54,661 nucleotides of DNA. Source: Anaerovirgula multivorans (GTDB lineage: Bacteria; Bacillota; Clostridia; Peptostreptococcales; Natronincolaceae). Both the position numbers and the translations under genes were made by a program. The notes under the pieces are model-generated. The model made no database searches. It saw only the letters and a program-made list of their open reading frames with translations, and was not told the origin of the DNA. The stretch covers positions 1 through 54,661 of the forward strand of contig NZ_FZOJ01000032.1 of NCBI RefSeq assembly GCF_900188145.1. The letters are read 5' to 3'. Numbering within the stretch: the first letter of the stretch is position 1; every line of letters starts with the position of its first letter. Positions 35,393-45,199 of the stretch are shown here, piece after piece.

Positions 35393-37068
35393 TGAGTTTT
35401 AAAAGCGACATAGAAATCGCTCAAGAGGCGAAACTACAGGACGTAAGAGAAATAGCAAAAAAACTAAATCTGACTGAGGAAAACATTGAGCTCTATGGCA
35501 AGTACAAAGCTAAAGTAGACTACAATCTACTAAAGGAAGGCAATGGCGGTAAGAAAGCAAAATTAATTTTGACTACTGCTATTAATCCAACTCCTGCAGG
35601 AGAAGGAAAAACCACAACGACAATAGGCGTGTCAGATGCTTTAGCTAGACTTGGTAATAAAACCATCGTAGCTTTAAGAGAACCATCCTTAGGACCAGTA
35701 TTTGGTGTAAAGGGAGGAGCAGCTGGTGGCGGCTATGCACAAGTAGTACCAATGGAAGATATCAACCTACATTTCACAGGTGACTTTCATGCTATAGGTG
35801 CAGCGAACAACCTATTAGCAGCTATGCTTGACAACCATATCAACCATGGGAATGTACTTGGAATCGACAGTAGAAAAATAACATGGCGTAGAGCTGTAGA
35901 CATGAATGATCGACAGCTTAGAAACATGGTAAATGGTTTAGGTGGTAAAGGCAATGGTATCCCAAGAGAAGATGGCTTTGATATTACTGTTGCATCTGAA
36001 GTAATGGCAGCTTTTTGTCTGGCTAGTGATATCGTAGACTTAAAGGAAAGATTAAGTAGAATTATTGTAGCCTATACCAGAGACGACAAGCCAGTTACCG
36101 CTGGTGAATTAAATGCTCATGGTGCTATGGCAGCGCTATTGAAGGATGCTCTAAAGCCTAACTTAGTACAAACATTAGAAGGAACACCAGCTTTTGTACA
36201 TGGTGGACCATTTGCCAATATCGCTCATGGCTGCAACTCGGTAATTGCTACAAAGATGGCAATGCATTTTGCGGACTATGTAGTAACGGAAGCTGGATTT
36301 GGTGCAGACTTAGGTGCAGAAAAGTTCCTAGATATCAAATGTAGAATGGCAGATCTTAAGCCTGATGCTGTAATCATCGTTGCGACTGTAAGGGCATTAA
36401 AATACAATGGTGGTGTAGCAAAGCAAGATTTAAATCAAGAGAATCTTGAAGCGTTAGAAAAAGGACTACCAAACCTACTAAAACACGTAGAAAACATTAC
36501 AAAGGTATTTAAATTGCCAGCAGTAGTAGCAATCAACAAATTCCCACTTGATACTGAAGCAGAATTAGCACTTGTAAAAAGCAAGTGTCAAGAATTGGGT
36601 GTAAACGTAGCTTTATCTGAAGTATGGGCAAAAGGTGGAGAAGGCGGAGAAGAATTAGCCAAAGAAGTATTAAGACTAACTGCAGAAGATAGTAAATTAG
36701 AATATGCATATGACTTAGATATGCCAATAGCAGACAAAATCAAGGCTATAGCACAGAAAATTTATGGCGCCGATAATGCAGATTTCACACCAGTGGCTTT
36801 AAAGGAAATAGAAAGATTAACAAAGCTTGGTTTTGATAAATTACCAATTTGTATGGCAAAGACACAATATTCTTTAACTGATAACCAAAATGTATTAGGA
36901 AGACCACAAGGATTTAACATTACTGTAAGACAAGTAAAAGTATCAGCAGGCGCTGGATTCCTCGTAGCTCTTACTGGAGAAATCATGACAATGCCAGGAT
37001 TACCGAAAGTGCCATCAGCTGAAAAAATTGATGTAGATGAATCAGGTGTAATCACTGGGTTGTTCTAA
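35392..37068 (+). CDS. fhs: Formate-tetrahydrofolate ligase
   Basis: A 558-residue enzyme that forms 10-formyl-THF from formate, THF and ATP, the first folate step of the methyl branch. The P-loop [14 protein letters not shown] lies at about residues 66-80. Further family blocks are [20 protein letters not shown] and [17 protein letters not shown]. The length (about 556) is normal. AAGGGGG precedes the ATG, which overlaps the cooC stop. Confidence 0.98.
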   Translation: MSFKSDIEIAQEAKLQDVREIAKKLNLTEENIELYGKYKAKVDYNLLKEGNGGKKAKLILTTAINPTPAGEGKTTTTIGVSDALARLGNKTIVALREPSLGPVFGVKGGAAGGGYAQVVPMEDINLHFTGDFHAIGAANNLLAAMLDNHINHGNVLGIDSRKITWRRAVDMNDRQLRNMVNGLGGKGNGIPREDGFDITVASEVMAAFCLASDIVDLKERLSRIIVAYTRDDKPVTAGELNAHGAMAALLKDALKPNLVQTLEGTPAFVHGGPFANIAHGCNSVIATKMAMHFADYVVTEAGFGADLGAEKFLDIKCRMADLKPDAVIIVATVRALKYNGGVAKQDLNQENLEALEKGLPNLLKHVENITKVFKLPAVVAINKFPLDTEAELALVKSKCQELGVNVALSEVWAKGGEGGEELAKEVLRLTAEDSKLEYAYDLDMPIADKIKAIAQKIYGADNADFTPVALKEIERLTKLGFDKLPICMAKTQYSLTDNQNVLGRPQGFNITVRQVKVSAGAGFLVALTGEIMTMPGLPKVPSAEKIDVDESGVITGLF

Positions 37069-37092
37069 CAATACATAGTAGGAGGAAGGACA

Positions 37093-37725
37093 ATGAAGTT
37101 AGTAGATAAAAGCTGTGTTGAATTTACTAATGTCCTTGCCTCTAAAGCTGCTGTCCCCGGAGGTGGGGGCGCAGCAGCTTTAGTAGGGGCATTGGGAACT
37201 GCTCTAGGTGGTATGGTATGTAACTTAACTATTGGAAAGAAGAAGTATGCGCAATATGAAGAGGAAGTAAAACAAATATTAGACAAAACGGAAAAAGTCC
37301 AAAAGTGCTTCTTAAAAATGGTAGATGACGATGCTGAGGAATTTTTACCATTATCAAGAGCTTATGGGATGCCATCAAATACAGAAGAAGAAAAAGCAGA
37401 AAAAGATAAAGTATTACAAGAGGCGTTAAAAAATGCATGCAGTGTACCAATTGAAATTGTAAGGACCTCTTATGAAGCAATCAAATTACATGAGGCGTTG
37501 GTTGATAGGGGTTCTAAACTGGCTATAAGCGATGTAGGTGTTGGGGTTCAATGTTTGAGAACAGCTTTAATAAGTGGACAATTGAATGTGATTATTAACA
37601 TTAGTATGATTCAGGATCAAGATTATGTTGCTAGAGTTAAAGATGAAGTAGATCAATTGGTTGAAGATGGAACAAAAATAGCTGACAAAGTTTATAAACA
37701 GGTGGAGGCAGTTCTTTTAAAATAA
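37093..37725 (+). CDS. fchA: Methenyltetrahydrofolate cyclohydrolase (FchA)
   Basis: A 210-residue protein of the formiminotransferase-cyclodeaminase family. It opens with LVDKSCVEFTNVLASKAAVPGGGGAAAL, of which VPGGGGAAALVGALG is the signature glycine-rich loop. The Asp-rich segment KMVDDDAEEFLPLSRAY carries likely active-site acids. In acetogens this enzyme hydrolyses 5,10-methenyl-THF, working with a FolD next door. GGAGGAAGG precedes the ATG. Confidence 0.95.
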   Translation: MKLVDKSCVEFTNVLASKAAVPGGGGAAALVGALGTALGGMVCNLTIGKKKYAQYEEEVKQILDKTEKVQKCFLKMVDDDAEEFLPLSRAYGMPSNTEEEKAEKDKVLQEALKNACSVPIEIVRTSYEAIKLHEALVDRGSKLAISDVGVGVQCLRTALISGQLNVIINISMIQDQDYVARVKDEVDQLVEDGTKIADKVYKQVEAVLLK

Positions 37726-37840
37726 TTAGAAGACAATACATAAAAGGTTTAGAACCTATTGATATAGATTCCTAAGGTATGGCTATTCACAAATAGCAAA
37801 GTGTATATTATAAATAAATTAACTAAATGGGGGGAAAATA

Positions 37841-38695
37841 ATGAGCCAAGTTATTAAAGGAAAACCAGTTGCAGATAAGATTAGTGAAGAACTGGTACTA
37901 GAGATTGAAGCTCTAAAAGAGAAAGTAATTCAGCCTAAATTGACAATTGTACGGGTAGGAGCTAGACCGGATGATTTAGCATATGAAAAGGGAGCACTAG
38001 GTAGATGTAAAAAGGTAGGCGTGGAGACAGAAGTAAAGGAACTACCAGAAGATATTACTCAAGATGATTTTATTAAAGAATTACAAAATCTAAATGAAGA
38101 TAAAGCTGTTAACGGAATACTCATTTTCAGGCCGTTGCCAGAACAATTAGACGAAAGTGTTATTAAGTATGTTATTGCACCAGAAAAGGATATAGACTGT
38201 TTAAGCCCAGTAAACGTTGGAAAGATGACAGAAGGAGATAAAACAGGGTTTCCTCCATGTACACCGACTGCTGTAATGGAAATACTAAAATTCTACGGTG
38301 TAGAGTTGCAAGGAAAAGACTGTGCAATTATTGGGGCTTCTATGGTGGTTGGTAAACCTACAGCTATATTATTATTAAATGAGAATGCAACCATATCTGT
38401 ATGTCATATTTTTACAAAGGATTCTGCTAAAGTTGCTAGACAAGCAGAAGTGGTTGTAGTTGGTGTAGGGGTACCAAGGCTAGTTAAGGAAAACTGGATT
38501 GCAGAAGGTGCGATAGTTATTGATGTTGGAATTAATGTAGATAATGAAGGTAACTTATGTGGAGATGTAGATTTTGATGGAGTCAAAGACAAAGTTTCTA
38601 TGATTACACCAGTACCAGGAGGTGTAGGCTCTGTTACTACATCAATTTTAGCAAAACACGTAGTTAAGGCTTGTAAACAACAAAATAATTTATAA
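37841..38695 (+). CDS. folD: Methylenetetrahydrofolate dehydrogenase/cyclohydrolase
   Basis: A 284-residue FolD. The active-site Tyr/Lys region is DDLAYEKGALGRCKKVG (YxxxK-like). GILIFRPLPEQL is the family's GI-VQ-PLP block with Gln changed to Arg/Phe context. CxPxTPxA is present as PPCTPTAVMEIL, and the NAD(P) loop is GASMVVGKPTAILLL. It oxidises/reduces methylene-THF; with fchA present, the dehydrogenase activity is probably the main one. The ATG follows GGGGGG. Confidence 0.95.
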   Translation: MSQVIKGKPVADKISEELVLEIEALKEKVIQPKLTIVRVGARPDDLAYEKGALGRCKKVGVETEVKELPEDITQDDFIKELQNLNEDKAVNGILIFRPLPEQLDESVIKYVIAPEKDIDCLSPVNVGKMTEGDKTGFPPCTPTAVMEILKFYGVELQGKDCAIIGASMVVGKPTAILLLNENATISVCHIFTKDSAKVARQAEVVVVGVGVPRLVKENWIAEGAIVIDVGINVDNEGNLCGDVDFDGVKDKVSMITPVPGGVGSVTTSILAKHVVKACKQQNNL

Positions 38696-38702
38696 TAATA
38701 TT

Positions 38703-38761
38703 GAATCTGCTAAAGGGCCAGCAAAGAGACAAAAATTGTTTTTTGCTGGTATAGCAGATTC
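38703..38761 (+). other. Intra-operon hairpin between folD and metV
   Basis: GAATCTGCTA...CCAGCAAA pairs with TTTTGCTGG...TAGCAGATTC. It is a strong two-part stem without a terminal T-run, and may be an mRNA processing or stability element or a partial terminator. Confidence 0.6.
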
Positions 38762-38794
38762 ATTAGGATACATTGTGCAAAGGGGGATTAATAA

Positions 38795-39466
38795 ATGATT
38801 ATTTCACAAAAAAAATCTGTTGAGGATATTCTTAAGTTTCTTGAAAATGGAAAAAATGTTGTCATCACTGGATGTTCTGAATGTGCTACTGTCTGTAAAG
38901 TCGGTGGGGAAGAAGAATTAAAGGAAATGAAGGACTTTTTAGAAGGAGAAGGGAAAGCGGTATTAGGCACAATTGTCTTAAGTCCTGCGTGTAATCTTTT
39001 AAATACTAAAAAAGATTTAAAAAAATTGAAAGAAGAGCTTAGCAAAGCCGATGCGGTTCTTTCTCTAGCCTGTGGTGATGGAACACAGACCATAGCGAAG
39101 ACTGTTAAGGTCCCTGTTTTTCCTGGAACAGATACTATGTTTATTGGGGAAATCGAAAGAATGGGACAGTTTGAAGAAGCCTGTAGGGCCTGCGGTGAAT
39201 GCGAGCTTGGGTGGACAGCATCTATTTGTCCAATAACCAGGTGTGCAAAAGGACTGATTAACGGACCTTGTGGTGGAGCTAAAAACAAAAAGTGTGAGGT
39301 AAGCAATGAAAATGATTGTGCATGGATTATGATTTATGAAAAGCTAAAGGAAACTGGACAATTACAAAATATGATGGAGCTAAGAGAGCCAAAAGATTTC
39401 CAAAAGTCCAATAGTCCAAGAAGAATCAACTTAAAAGAACAAAAAAAGGAAACTGCTGAAGCTTAG
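38795..39466 (+). CDS. metV: Methylenetetrahydrofolate reductase C-terminal/zinc subunit MetV
   Basis: A 223-residue MetV. Cys-rich blocks are GCSECATVCKVGGEEE, CGDGTQTIA, CRACGECELGWTASICPITRCAKG and NGPCGGAKNKKCEVS. These bind the metal centres needed to connect MetF with its electron donor. Partner MetF is directly downstream (20 bases). MetVF complexes are the acetogen type of methylene-THF reductase. AAAGGGGG precedes the ATG. Confidence 0.93.
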   Translation: MIISQKKSVEDILKFLENGKNVVITGCSECATVCKVGGEEELKEMKDFLEGEGKAVLGTIVLSPACNLLNTKKDLKKLKEELSKADAVLSLACGDGTQTIAKTVKVPVFPGTDTMFIGEIERMGQFEEACRACGECELGWTASICPITRCAKGLINGPCGGAKNKKCEVSNENDCAWIMIYEKLKETGQLQNMMELREPKDFQKSNSPRRINLKEQKKETAEA

Positions 39467-39486
39467 TATGAAAAGGGGGTACTGAA

Positions 39487-40368
39487 ATGAGTTTATTAAT
39501 GGAGGTATTAGAAAGAGGAGAATTTGCTGTTACTGCAGAAATGGCTCCGCCTAAGGGAATAGATTTACATCATCTTATGGAATGTGCAAGAGCTATAAAG
39601 GGTAGAGTTCATGGGGTAAACGTGACAGATTTCCAATCAGCTGTTATGAGAGCAACATCCTTAGTAACCTGTAAGCTTTTAAAGGATGAAGGGTTAGAGC
39701 CTGTTCTACAGATGACAGGAAGAGATAGAAATAGAATTGCCATTCAGGGTGAATTTCTAGCCGCGGGAGTTTTTGGAATACAAAATGCATTGGCCTTAAC
39801 TGGTGATCATACGGTAGTAGGGGATCACCCAAAGGCTAAACCAGTTTATGATTTAGATAGCGTTGGTATATTGCAGGCAGCAACCACTTTAATGAGTGGA
39901 AAAGATATGTCAGGTAATGATTTGCAGGGAACTCCCGAATTCTTCCTGGGAGCATGCGTAACACCTAGATTTGACCCTGTAGAAGCACAAATTTTAAAAA
40001 TGGAAAAGAAAATCAAAGCAGGTGCGAAATTTTTCCAAACCCAAGCTGTATTTGATTTAGATACCATGAGGGAATTCAGAGAAAAGACAAAACATCTAGA
40101 TGCTAAAGTATTAGCAGGGATTATTCCATTAAAATCTGCTGCAATGGCAAAATTCATGAACAATAATGTTCCTGGAATTTTTGTGCCAGATGAACTTATT
40201 GAAAGAATGAAAAATACAGAAAAAGATTTGAGAGTACAAGAGGGTATTAAAATTGCTGGTGAATTTATTAAACAGCTAAGAGAAGAAAACTTATGTGATG
40301 GAGTTCATATTATGGCCATTGGTGCAGAAGAAAATGTACCTGCCATATTAGATGCAGCTGAATTATAA
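39487..40368 (+). CDS. metF: Methylenetetrahydrofolate reductase MetF
   Basis: A 293-residue FAD-dependent TIM barrel that makes methyl-THF, the last folate step before transfer to the corrinoid protein. The N-terminal catalytic Glu lies in FAVTAEMAPPKG. The flavin/folate blocks are NVTDFQSAVMRATS, LALTGDHTVVGDHPKAK and KFFQTQAVFDLDTM. GGGGGT precedes the ATG. Its stop overlaps the start of a palindromic repeat (40366-40450), which separates it from lpdA. Confidence 0.94.
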   Translation: MSLLMEVLERGEFAVTAEMAPPKGIDLHHLMECARAIKGRVHGVNVTDFQSAVMRATSLVTCKLLKDEGLEPVLQMTGRDRNRIAIQGEFLAAGVFGIQNALALTGDHTVVGDHPKAKPVYDLDSVGILQAATTLMSGKDMSGNDLQGTPEFFLGACVTPRFDPVEAQILKMEKKIKAGAKFFQTQAVFDLDTMREFREKTKHLDAKVLAGIIPLKSAAMAKFMNNNVPGIFVPDELIERMKNTEKDLRVQEGIKIAGEFIKQLREENLCDGVHIMAIGAEENVPAILDAAEL

Positions 40369-40450
40369 GCAGATGGCCGAAAGTTTGATTTATAACTTTT
40401 GAATCAGTCACTTTTACAGAATGCATCTTTGATTTGGTGTCAGTTGCTTA
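40366..40450. repeat. Two-arm palindromic repeat (copy 3)
   Basis: TAAGCAGATGGCCGAAAGTTTGATTTATAACTTTTGAATCAGTCACTTTT (bases 40366 to about 40415) aligns with arm 1 of the repeat at 16807, and ATCTTTGATTTGGTGTCAGT plus TGCTTA with its arm 2. It lies inside the Wood-Ljungdahl cluster between metF and lpdA and is less perfect than copy 1. Confidence 0.65.
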
Positions 40451-40484
40451 TGTAAGGCGAAATAAGTGAAGGGGGTATCTAAAG

Positions 40485-41858
40485 GTGAAGGTAGCAGTAA
40501 TTGGAGGGGGCCCTGGGGGATATGTAGCAGCTTTAAAGGCAGCTATGCTGGGGGCAGATGTTACATTAGTTGAAAAAAGAAGAGTTGGCGGAACCTGCCT
40601 TAATGTAGGCTGTATACCGACGAAATCCTTGCTAGCTTCCTCAGATGTACTTGAAGCAGTAAGAGAAGCAAAGGATTATGGAATAAATATTCAGGGAGAT
40701 ATTGAAGCGGATTTTTCTCTGATTATGAAAAGAAAAGATAAAATAGTAGATCAATTGGTTAAGGGAATAGAGTTTCTCTTCGATAAAAAAGGTGTAAAGC
40801 TTGTTAATGGATTTGGAAGCTTACTTAATAATAACAAAATTGAAGTTTCTAAAGAAGACGGAAGCAAAGAAATCATAGAAGCAGATAAGATTATTCTAGC
40901 TACTGGTTCAGTACCAATTGTTCCACCTATTTTTCCTTATGATGGCGTGAAGATCATTACAAGTGACGAAGCTCTTTTTCTAAAAGAGGTTCCAAAATCT
41001 ATGATTATCGTAGGCGGAGGAGTAATAGGCTGTGAATTTGGTCAATTTTTTAGTAAAATAGGTACGAAGGTTACAATTGTAGAAATGGCAGAACAGTTGC
41101 TGCCTTTAGAAGATAAAGATGTAGCAAAACAGTTGGAAAGATCCTTCAAAAAAGATAAAATAAAAATGATGACAGGACAAAAGATTAACAAGTGTGAATT
41201 GAATAATGATAAAGTTATTGCCTATCTAGAAGGGGATAAAACATTAGAAGCAGACATTATGCTGGTTTCGGTTGGTAGAAAACCATACTTAGATAATTTA
41301 GGTCTTGATCAAGTTGCTGTTAACTTGGAAAAAGGCAAAGTAGTTGTCAATCAAAAGATGGAAACCAACATTGAGGGAATTTATGCTATCGGAGATATTG
41401 TCGACACACCATTTCTTGCACATGTAGCCTCAAAAGAAGGTATAGTAGCAGCAGAGAACGCTTTAGGAAAAGATAAAAAGGTTAGCTATCGAGCGGTACC
41501 TAGATGTATTTATACCGCTCCTGAAGTAGCTGCTGTCGGTATTACTGAAAAGGAAGCAGAAGCTAAAGGTATGGTTTATCATGTTGGTAAGTTTGACTTT
41601 AGGGGACTTGGAAAAGCCCAAGCAATTGGTCATTTCCAAGGATTTATTAAAGTATTGGCTGACAATGATGATAAGATTATTGGTGCATCTATTGTAGGAC
41701 CCCACGCTACTGATCTTTTGGCAGAACTAAGTTTAGCAGTTGAACTAGGATTAACAGCTGAACAAGTTGGCGATGTTATTCACCCACATCCAACATTATC
41801 AGAAGGCATTATGGAAGCATTACACGATGTACATAAAGCCTGTATTCACTCTGTATAA
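40485..41858 (+). CDS. lpdA: Dihydrolipoyl dehydrogenase
   Basis: A 457-residue flavin disulfide reductase. The FAD loop is VIGGGPGGYVAALKAA, the redox-active disulfide is GGTCLNVGCIPTKSLL (about residues 36-51), the NAD loop is IVGGGVIGCEFGQFF and the C-terminal base pair is HPHPTLSEG. GAAGGGGG precedes a GTG start. There is no lipoyl domain, so it must act on a separate lipoyl protein; the H-protein gene gcvH seven genes downstream is the obvious partner. The gcvP and gcvT genes are not in the window. Confidence 0.95.
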   Translation: MKVAVIGGGPGGYVAALKAAMLGADVTLVEKRRVGGTCLNVGCIPTKSLLASSDVLEAVREAKDYGINIQGDIEADFSLIMKRKDKIVDQLVKGIEFLFDKKGVKLVNGFGSLLNNNKIEVSKEDGSKEIIEADKIILATGSVPIVPPIFPYDGVKIITSDEALFLKEVPKSMIIVGGGVIGCEFGQFFSKIGTKVTIVEMAEQLLPLEDKDVAKQLERSFKKDKIKMMTGQKINKCELNNDKVIAYLEGDKTLEADIMLVSVGRKPYLDNLGLDQVAVNLEKGKVVVNQKMETNIEGIYAIGDIVDTPFLAHVASKEGIVAAENALGKDKKVSYRAVPRCIYTAPEVAAVGITEKEAEAKGMVYHVGKFDFRGLGKAQAIGHFQGFIKVLADNDDKIIGASIVGPHATDLLAELSLAVELGLTAEQVGDVIHPHPTLSEGIMEALHDVHKACIHSV

Positions 41859-41932
41859 GGGATAGGGTTCTATTAAAAAGCCCTGACCCATTAGGAGAAG
41901 CTTTTGTCAACAATAAACAGGAGGTAGATACT

Positions 41933-42706
41933 ATGGGATATACAATAGCTGTAGCAGGTAAAGGTGGAACTGGAAAAACATCATTGACAGGGCTTTTAAT
42001 AGACTATTTAGTGAAAGGTGGAGAAAAGCCTATCTTAGCTGTAGATGCTGATGCCAATGCAAACTTAAATGAGGTATTAGGTGAAGAAGTGGATTTTACT
42101 ATAGGTGAGATAAGAGAAGAAGTTAGTAAAAGAGAAAATAGTGGGAATAGTTTTCCTGGAGGTATGACGAAAGCACAGTATTTGAAGTATCGGTTGAATA
42201 CGGCACTCGTTGAAGGAAGAGGATATGATCTTTTAGTAATGGGCAGATCAGAGGGGCAAGGATGCTACTGTTATGTAAATGGTATGCTGAGAGAACAAAT
42301 TGATTCCCTGTCTGATAGTTATAAGTATTTAGTGATTGATAATGAAGCTGGTATGGAGCATTTAAGCAGAAAAACAACAAAGCATATTGACACCCTGTTG
42401 TTAGTTAGTGATTCATCAAAAAGAGGTATTCAAGCAGTTGGCAGAATTAATGAACTGGTAAAAGAGCTAGAGCTGAATGTAGCTAATATTTACCTTATAG
42501 TAAATAGAGTGCCAAATGGTCTCTTGAAGGAAGATACAATTGAAGAAATAAAAAAGCAAGGGTTAAACCTAATAGGGGTAGTACCTATGGATCAACAAGT
42601 TTATGAGTATGATGCACAAGGTATACCATTAGTGAATTTACCAGAGGATTCTGTGTCAAAACAAGCTTTAAAAAATATTCTTTCTAAAGTGAACTTTAAC
42701 AAGTAA
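41933..42706 (+). CDS. cooC: CooC-type nickel-insertion ATPase (second copy, AcsF-like)
   Basis: A 257-residue P-loop ATPase beginning GYTIAVAGKGGTGKTSLTGL (deviant Walker A), with VDADANANLNEVLGEEV and the Cys pair GQGCYCYVNGML (CxC). It is related to but distinct from the copy at 34619; the metal pair here is CYC rather than CVC. Its place just before acsD suggests loading of nickel into acetyl-CoA synthase rather than into CODH, as proposed for AcsF. AGGAGG precedes the ATG. Confidence 0.92.
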   Translation: MGYTIAVAGKGGTGKTSLTGLLIDYLVKGGEKPILAVDADANANLNEVLGEEVDFTIGEIREEVSKRENSGNSFPGGMTKAQYLKYRLNTALVEGRGYDLLVMGRSEGQGCYCYVNGMLREQIDSLSDSYKYLVIDNEAGMEHLSRKTTKHIDTLLLVSDSSKRGIQAVGRINELVKELELNVANIYLIVNRVPNGLLKEDTIEEIKKQGLNLIGVVPMDQQVYEYDAQGIPLVNLPEDSVSKQALKNILSKVNFNK

Positions 42707-42728
42707 TTAATTTGAGGGGGCGATTGAA

Positions 42729-43673
42729 GTGGCATTTAAAATGTCAGTGCAGGATTATAAAGGTAAAATCAATGAAGTAGAAATAGGTAAGGGCGATAAA
42801 GCTTTTAAAATCGGTGGGCAAGCCACGATGGCTTTTTATGACTTTGATGGAGAAACAGGCAATTCGCCTAAGGTTGGAATGGAAATCCTAGATGTTTTTC
42901 CTGAGGAATGGATAACTTCCCTTAAGGATTTATACAAGGATGTTGCACATAGTCCTGTTGAGTGGGCAAAATTTGTAGAAAAAGAATTAGGGCCAGACTT
43001 TATTTGTTTAAGATTTTTAGGGGCAGACCCAAATGGATTAGATAAGTCACCAGAGGAATGTGGAGAGATAGCAAAGGCTGTAGTGGAAGCAATTCATCTT
43101 CCATTAGTTATCGCAGGAACAGGAAACCATGATAAAGATGCTAAACTATTTGAAAAGGTTGCAGCAGCTGTAGAAGGACATAATTGTCTTTTCTTAGCAG
43201 CTACAGAAGACAACTATAAGACAATAGGTGCGGCTGCTGGTTTAGCTTATGGACATAAAGTTGGAGCTGAGTCTTCTGTTGATATTAATCTTGCAAAACA
43301 GCTAAATGTACTTATGGGTCAATTAGGTGTTAAATATGAAGATATTGCTATGAACATTGGATGTTCAGCTGTAGGATATGGTTTTGAATATTTAATTTCT
43401 ACTGTAGATAGAATCCGATTAGCTGCGCTTGGACAAAATGATAAAACTTTACAAATGCCTATCATGACACCAGTATCTTTTGAAACTTGGAATGTAAAGG
43501 AAACTGTTGCTGAGGAAGAGGACGCGCCAGAGTGGGGAGATAAAGAAGAGCGAGGCATTGCTATGGAGGTATCCACTGCTGCCAGTATTATTGCAGTAGG
43601 CTCAGATGCAGTAATCGTACGTCATCCGAAAAGCTTAGCAACGATCAAAAACTTTACTGAAGCGATTGCATAA
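42729..43673 (+). CDS. acsD: Corrinoid iron-sulfur protein, small subunit
   Basis: A 314-residue TIM-barrel subunit of CoFeSP, which carries the methyl group from methyl-THF to acetyl-CoA synthase. Family blocks include VGMEILDVFPEEWITSLKDL, FICLRFLGADPNGLDKS and MNIGCSAVGYGFEYLIST. A GTG start at 42729 follows GAGGGGGCG; an in-frame ATG four codons later is possible. acsC, the large subunit, follows. Confidence 0.95.
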   Translation: MAFKMSVQDYKGKINEVEIGKGDKAFKIGGQATMAFYDFDGETGNSPKVGMEILDVFPEEWITSLKDLYKDVAHSPVEWAKFVEKELGPDFICLRFLGADPNGLDKSPEECGEIAKAVVEAIHLPLVIAGTGNHDKDAKLFEKVAAAVEGHNCLFLAATEDNYKTIGAAAGLAYGHKVGAESSVDINLAKQLNVLMGQLGVKYEDIAMNIGCSAVGYGFEYLISTVDRIRLAALGQNDKTLQMPIMTPVSFETWNVKETVAEEEDAPEWGDKEERGIAMEVSTAASIIAVGSDAVIVRHPKSLATIKNFTEAIA

Positions 43674-43744
43674 CAACTTATCTAACTAACTCTAAGCAAT
43701 GAATAATAAAGTAATTAAACGATTTTCTAAGGGGGAAAGTGAAA

Positions 43745-45115
43745 ATGGCTTTAACAGGATTAGATATATTTAAGTTAACTCCAAAAAAGAACTGTAAGGA
43801 CTGCGGATTTCCAACATGTTTAGCTTTTTCTATGAAGGTTGCTGCAGGAGCTATGGAAATAGAAAAATGTCCACATATGAGTGAAGCAGCTTTAGAAAAA
43901 CTATCCGAAGCGACAGCACCACTGATGAAGACGATAAAAATTGGTAAAGGCGACAATGAATATGCTCTTGGCGGTGAAACTGTCCTTTTCCGTCATGAAA
44001 AAACCTTTGTAAATAGAAATAGATTTGCAGTTATTTTCTCAGATTCTATGGGAGAGGAAGTAATAGCTTCAAAACTAGAAAACATTAGAAAGGTAAACTA
44101 TATACGAATTGGCGAAAAAATGCAGGTTGAAATTGCTGCATTAAAATGTACTGGAAATAAAGAAGCTTATCTAAACTTGATTAAAAGGGTTAAAGAAAGT
44201 GGTGTAGCATTAACTTATATGCTAATTTGTGAAGATGCTGCCATACTTAAAGATGCATTAGAATTAGTAAAAGAAGATCATCCTATTGTTTATGGTGCTA
44301 CAAAAGATAACTATGAGGCAATGGTTAGCATAGTAAAGGGCACTAAGCTTCCACTAGGTTTAAAAGCTGGAAATTTACAAGAATTATATGAGCTAGTAGA
44401 AAAAGTACAGGATTTAGAGTATAAAGAATTGTTGTTAGCAGTAGAAGGTGCTTCGATCAAAGAGACGTTTAAAAATGTAGTGCAGATGCGCAGGACAGCA
44501 TTAAAAGAACAAGATAGAAAATTTGGTTATCCATCAGTGGTATTTGTAAACGAACTGTCAGGGAATGACAAGTTTATGGAGATTGCTTTAGCATCACTAT
44601 TTACATTGAAATATGGATCAATAGTAGTATTAGAAGATATTGATTTTGCAAAAGCATTACCTTTGTTTGCATTAAGACAAAATGTTTATACAGATCCACA
44701 AAGACCAATGAGGGTAGAACCTGATGTTTATGGAGTTAATGGTGCCGATGACAATGCACCTGTGTTAGTAACAGTTGACTTTGCATTAACTTATTTCATC
44801 GTAGCAGGAGAGGTCGAACGTTCTAAAGCACCTGTATGGTTAGCTATACCAGATGCTGGTGGATATTCTGTACTTACTGCTTGGGCTGCAGGAAAATTTG
44901 GGGGTTCTAGCATTACAAAGTTTATTAAAGAAAGCGGCATAGCAGATAAAACAAAGTCTAGAAAATTAATTATTCCAGGATTAGTCGCTGTTCTTAAGGG
45001 AGAAATTGAGGATGAGCTACCAGGCTGGGAAATTATTGTTGGACCAGAAGAGGCAATGCATCTTCCTAAGTTTTTAAAGGAACTACAAATAAGCACTGCA
45101 GCTGTCAATGCATAA
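43745..45115 (+). CDS. acsC: Corrinoid iron-sulfur protein, large subunit
   Basis: About 456 residues. The N-terminal 4Fe-4S domain is KNCKDCGFPTCLAFSMK followed by EKCPHM (CxxCx4Cx16C type). The TIM barrel and a C-terminal Rossmann-like B12 domain (VAGEVERSKAPVWLAIPDAGG, TAWAAGKFGG) follow. The cobalamin here is the methyl carrier; the iron-sulfur cluster reactivates it. AGGGGG is spaced properly for ATG 43745; the GTG at 43739 is too close to it. Confidence 0.95.
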   Translation: MALTGLDIFKLTPKKNCKDCGFPTCLAFSMKVAAGAMEIEKCPHMSEAALEKLSEATAPLMKTIKIGKGDNEYALGGETVLFRHEKTFVNRNRFAVIFSDSMGEEVIASKLENIRKVNYIRIGEKMQVEIAALKCTGNKEAYLNLIKRVKESGVALTYMLICEDAAILKDALELVKEDHPIVYGATKDNYEAMVSIVKGTKLPLGLKAGNLQELYELVEKVQDLEYKELLLAVEGASIKETFKNVVQMRRTALKEQDRKFGYPSVVFVNELSGNDKFMEIALASLFTLKYGSIVVLEDIDFAKALPLFALRQNVYTDPQRPMRVEPDVYGVNGADDNAPVLVTVDFALTYFIVAGEVERSKAPVWLAIPDAGGYSVLTAWAAGKFGGSSITKFIKESGIADKTKSRKLIIPGLVAVLKGEIEDELPGWEIIVGPEEAMHLPKFLKELQISTAAVNA

Positions 45116-45146
45116 ATCTCTTTTGGGTGCTACCAGTATATAAACT

Positions 45147-45170
45147 AAGGAAAGGCTTGAGCCTTTCCTT
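45147..45170 (+). other. Intra-operon hairpin between acsC and acsE
   Basis: AAGGAAAGGC / GCCTTTCCTT perfect stem, followed by A-rich rather than T-rich sequence. It is more likely an mRNA stability or processing element than a strong terminator. Confidence 0.6.
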
Positions 45171-45199
45171 AAAATAAAAAGAAAATGGGGGTAATTTAC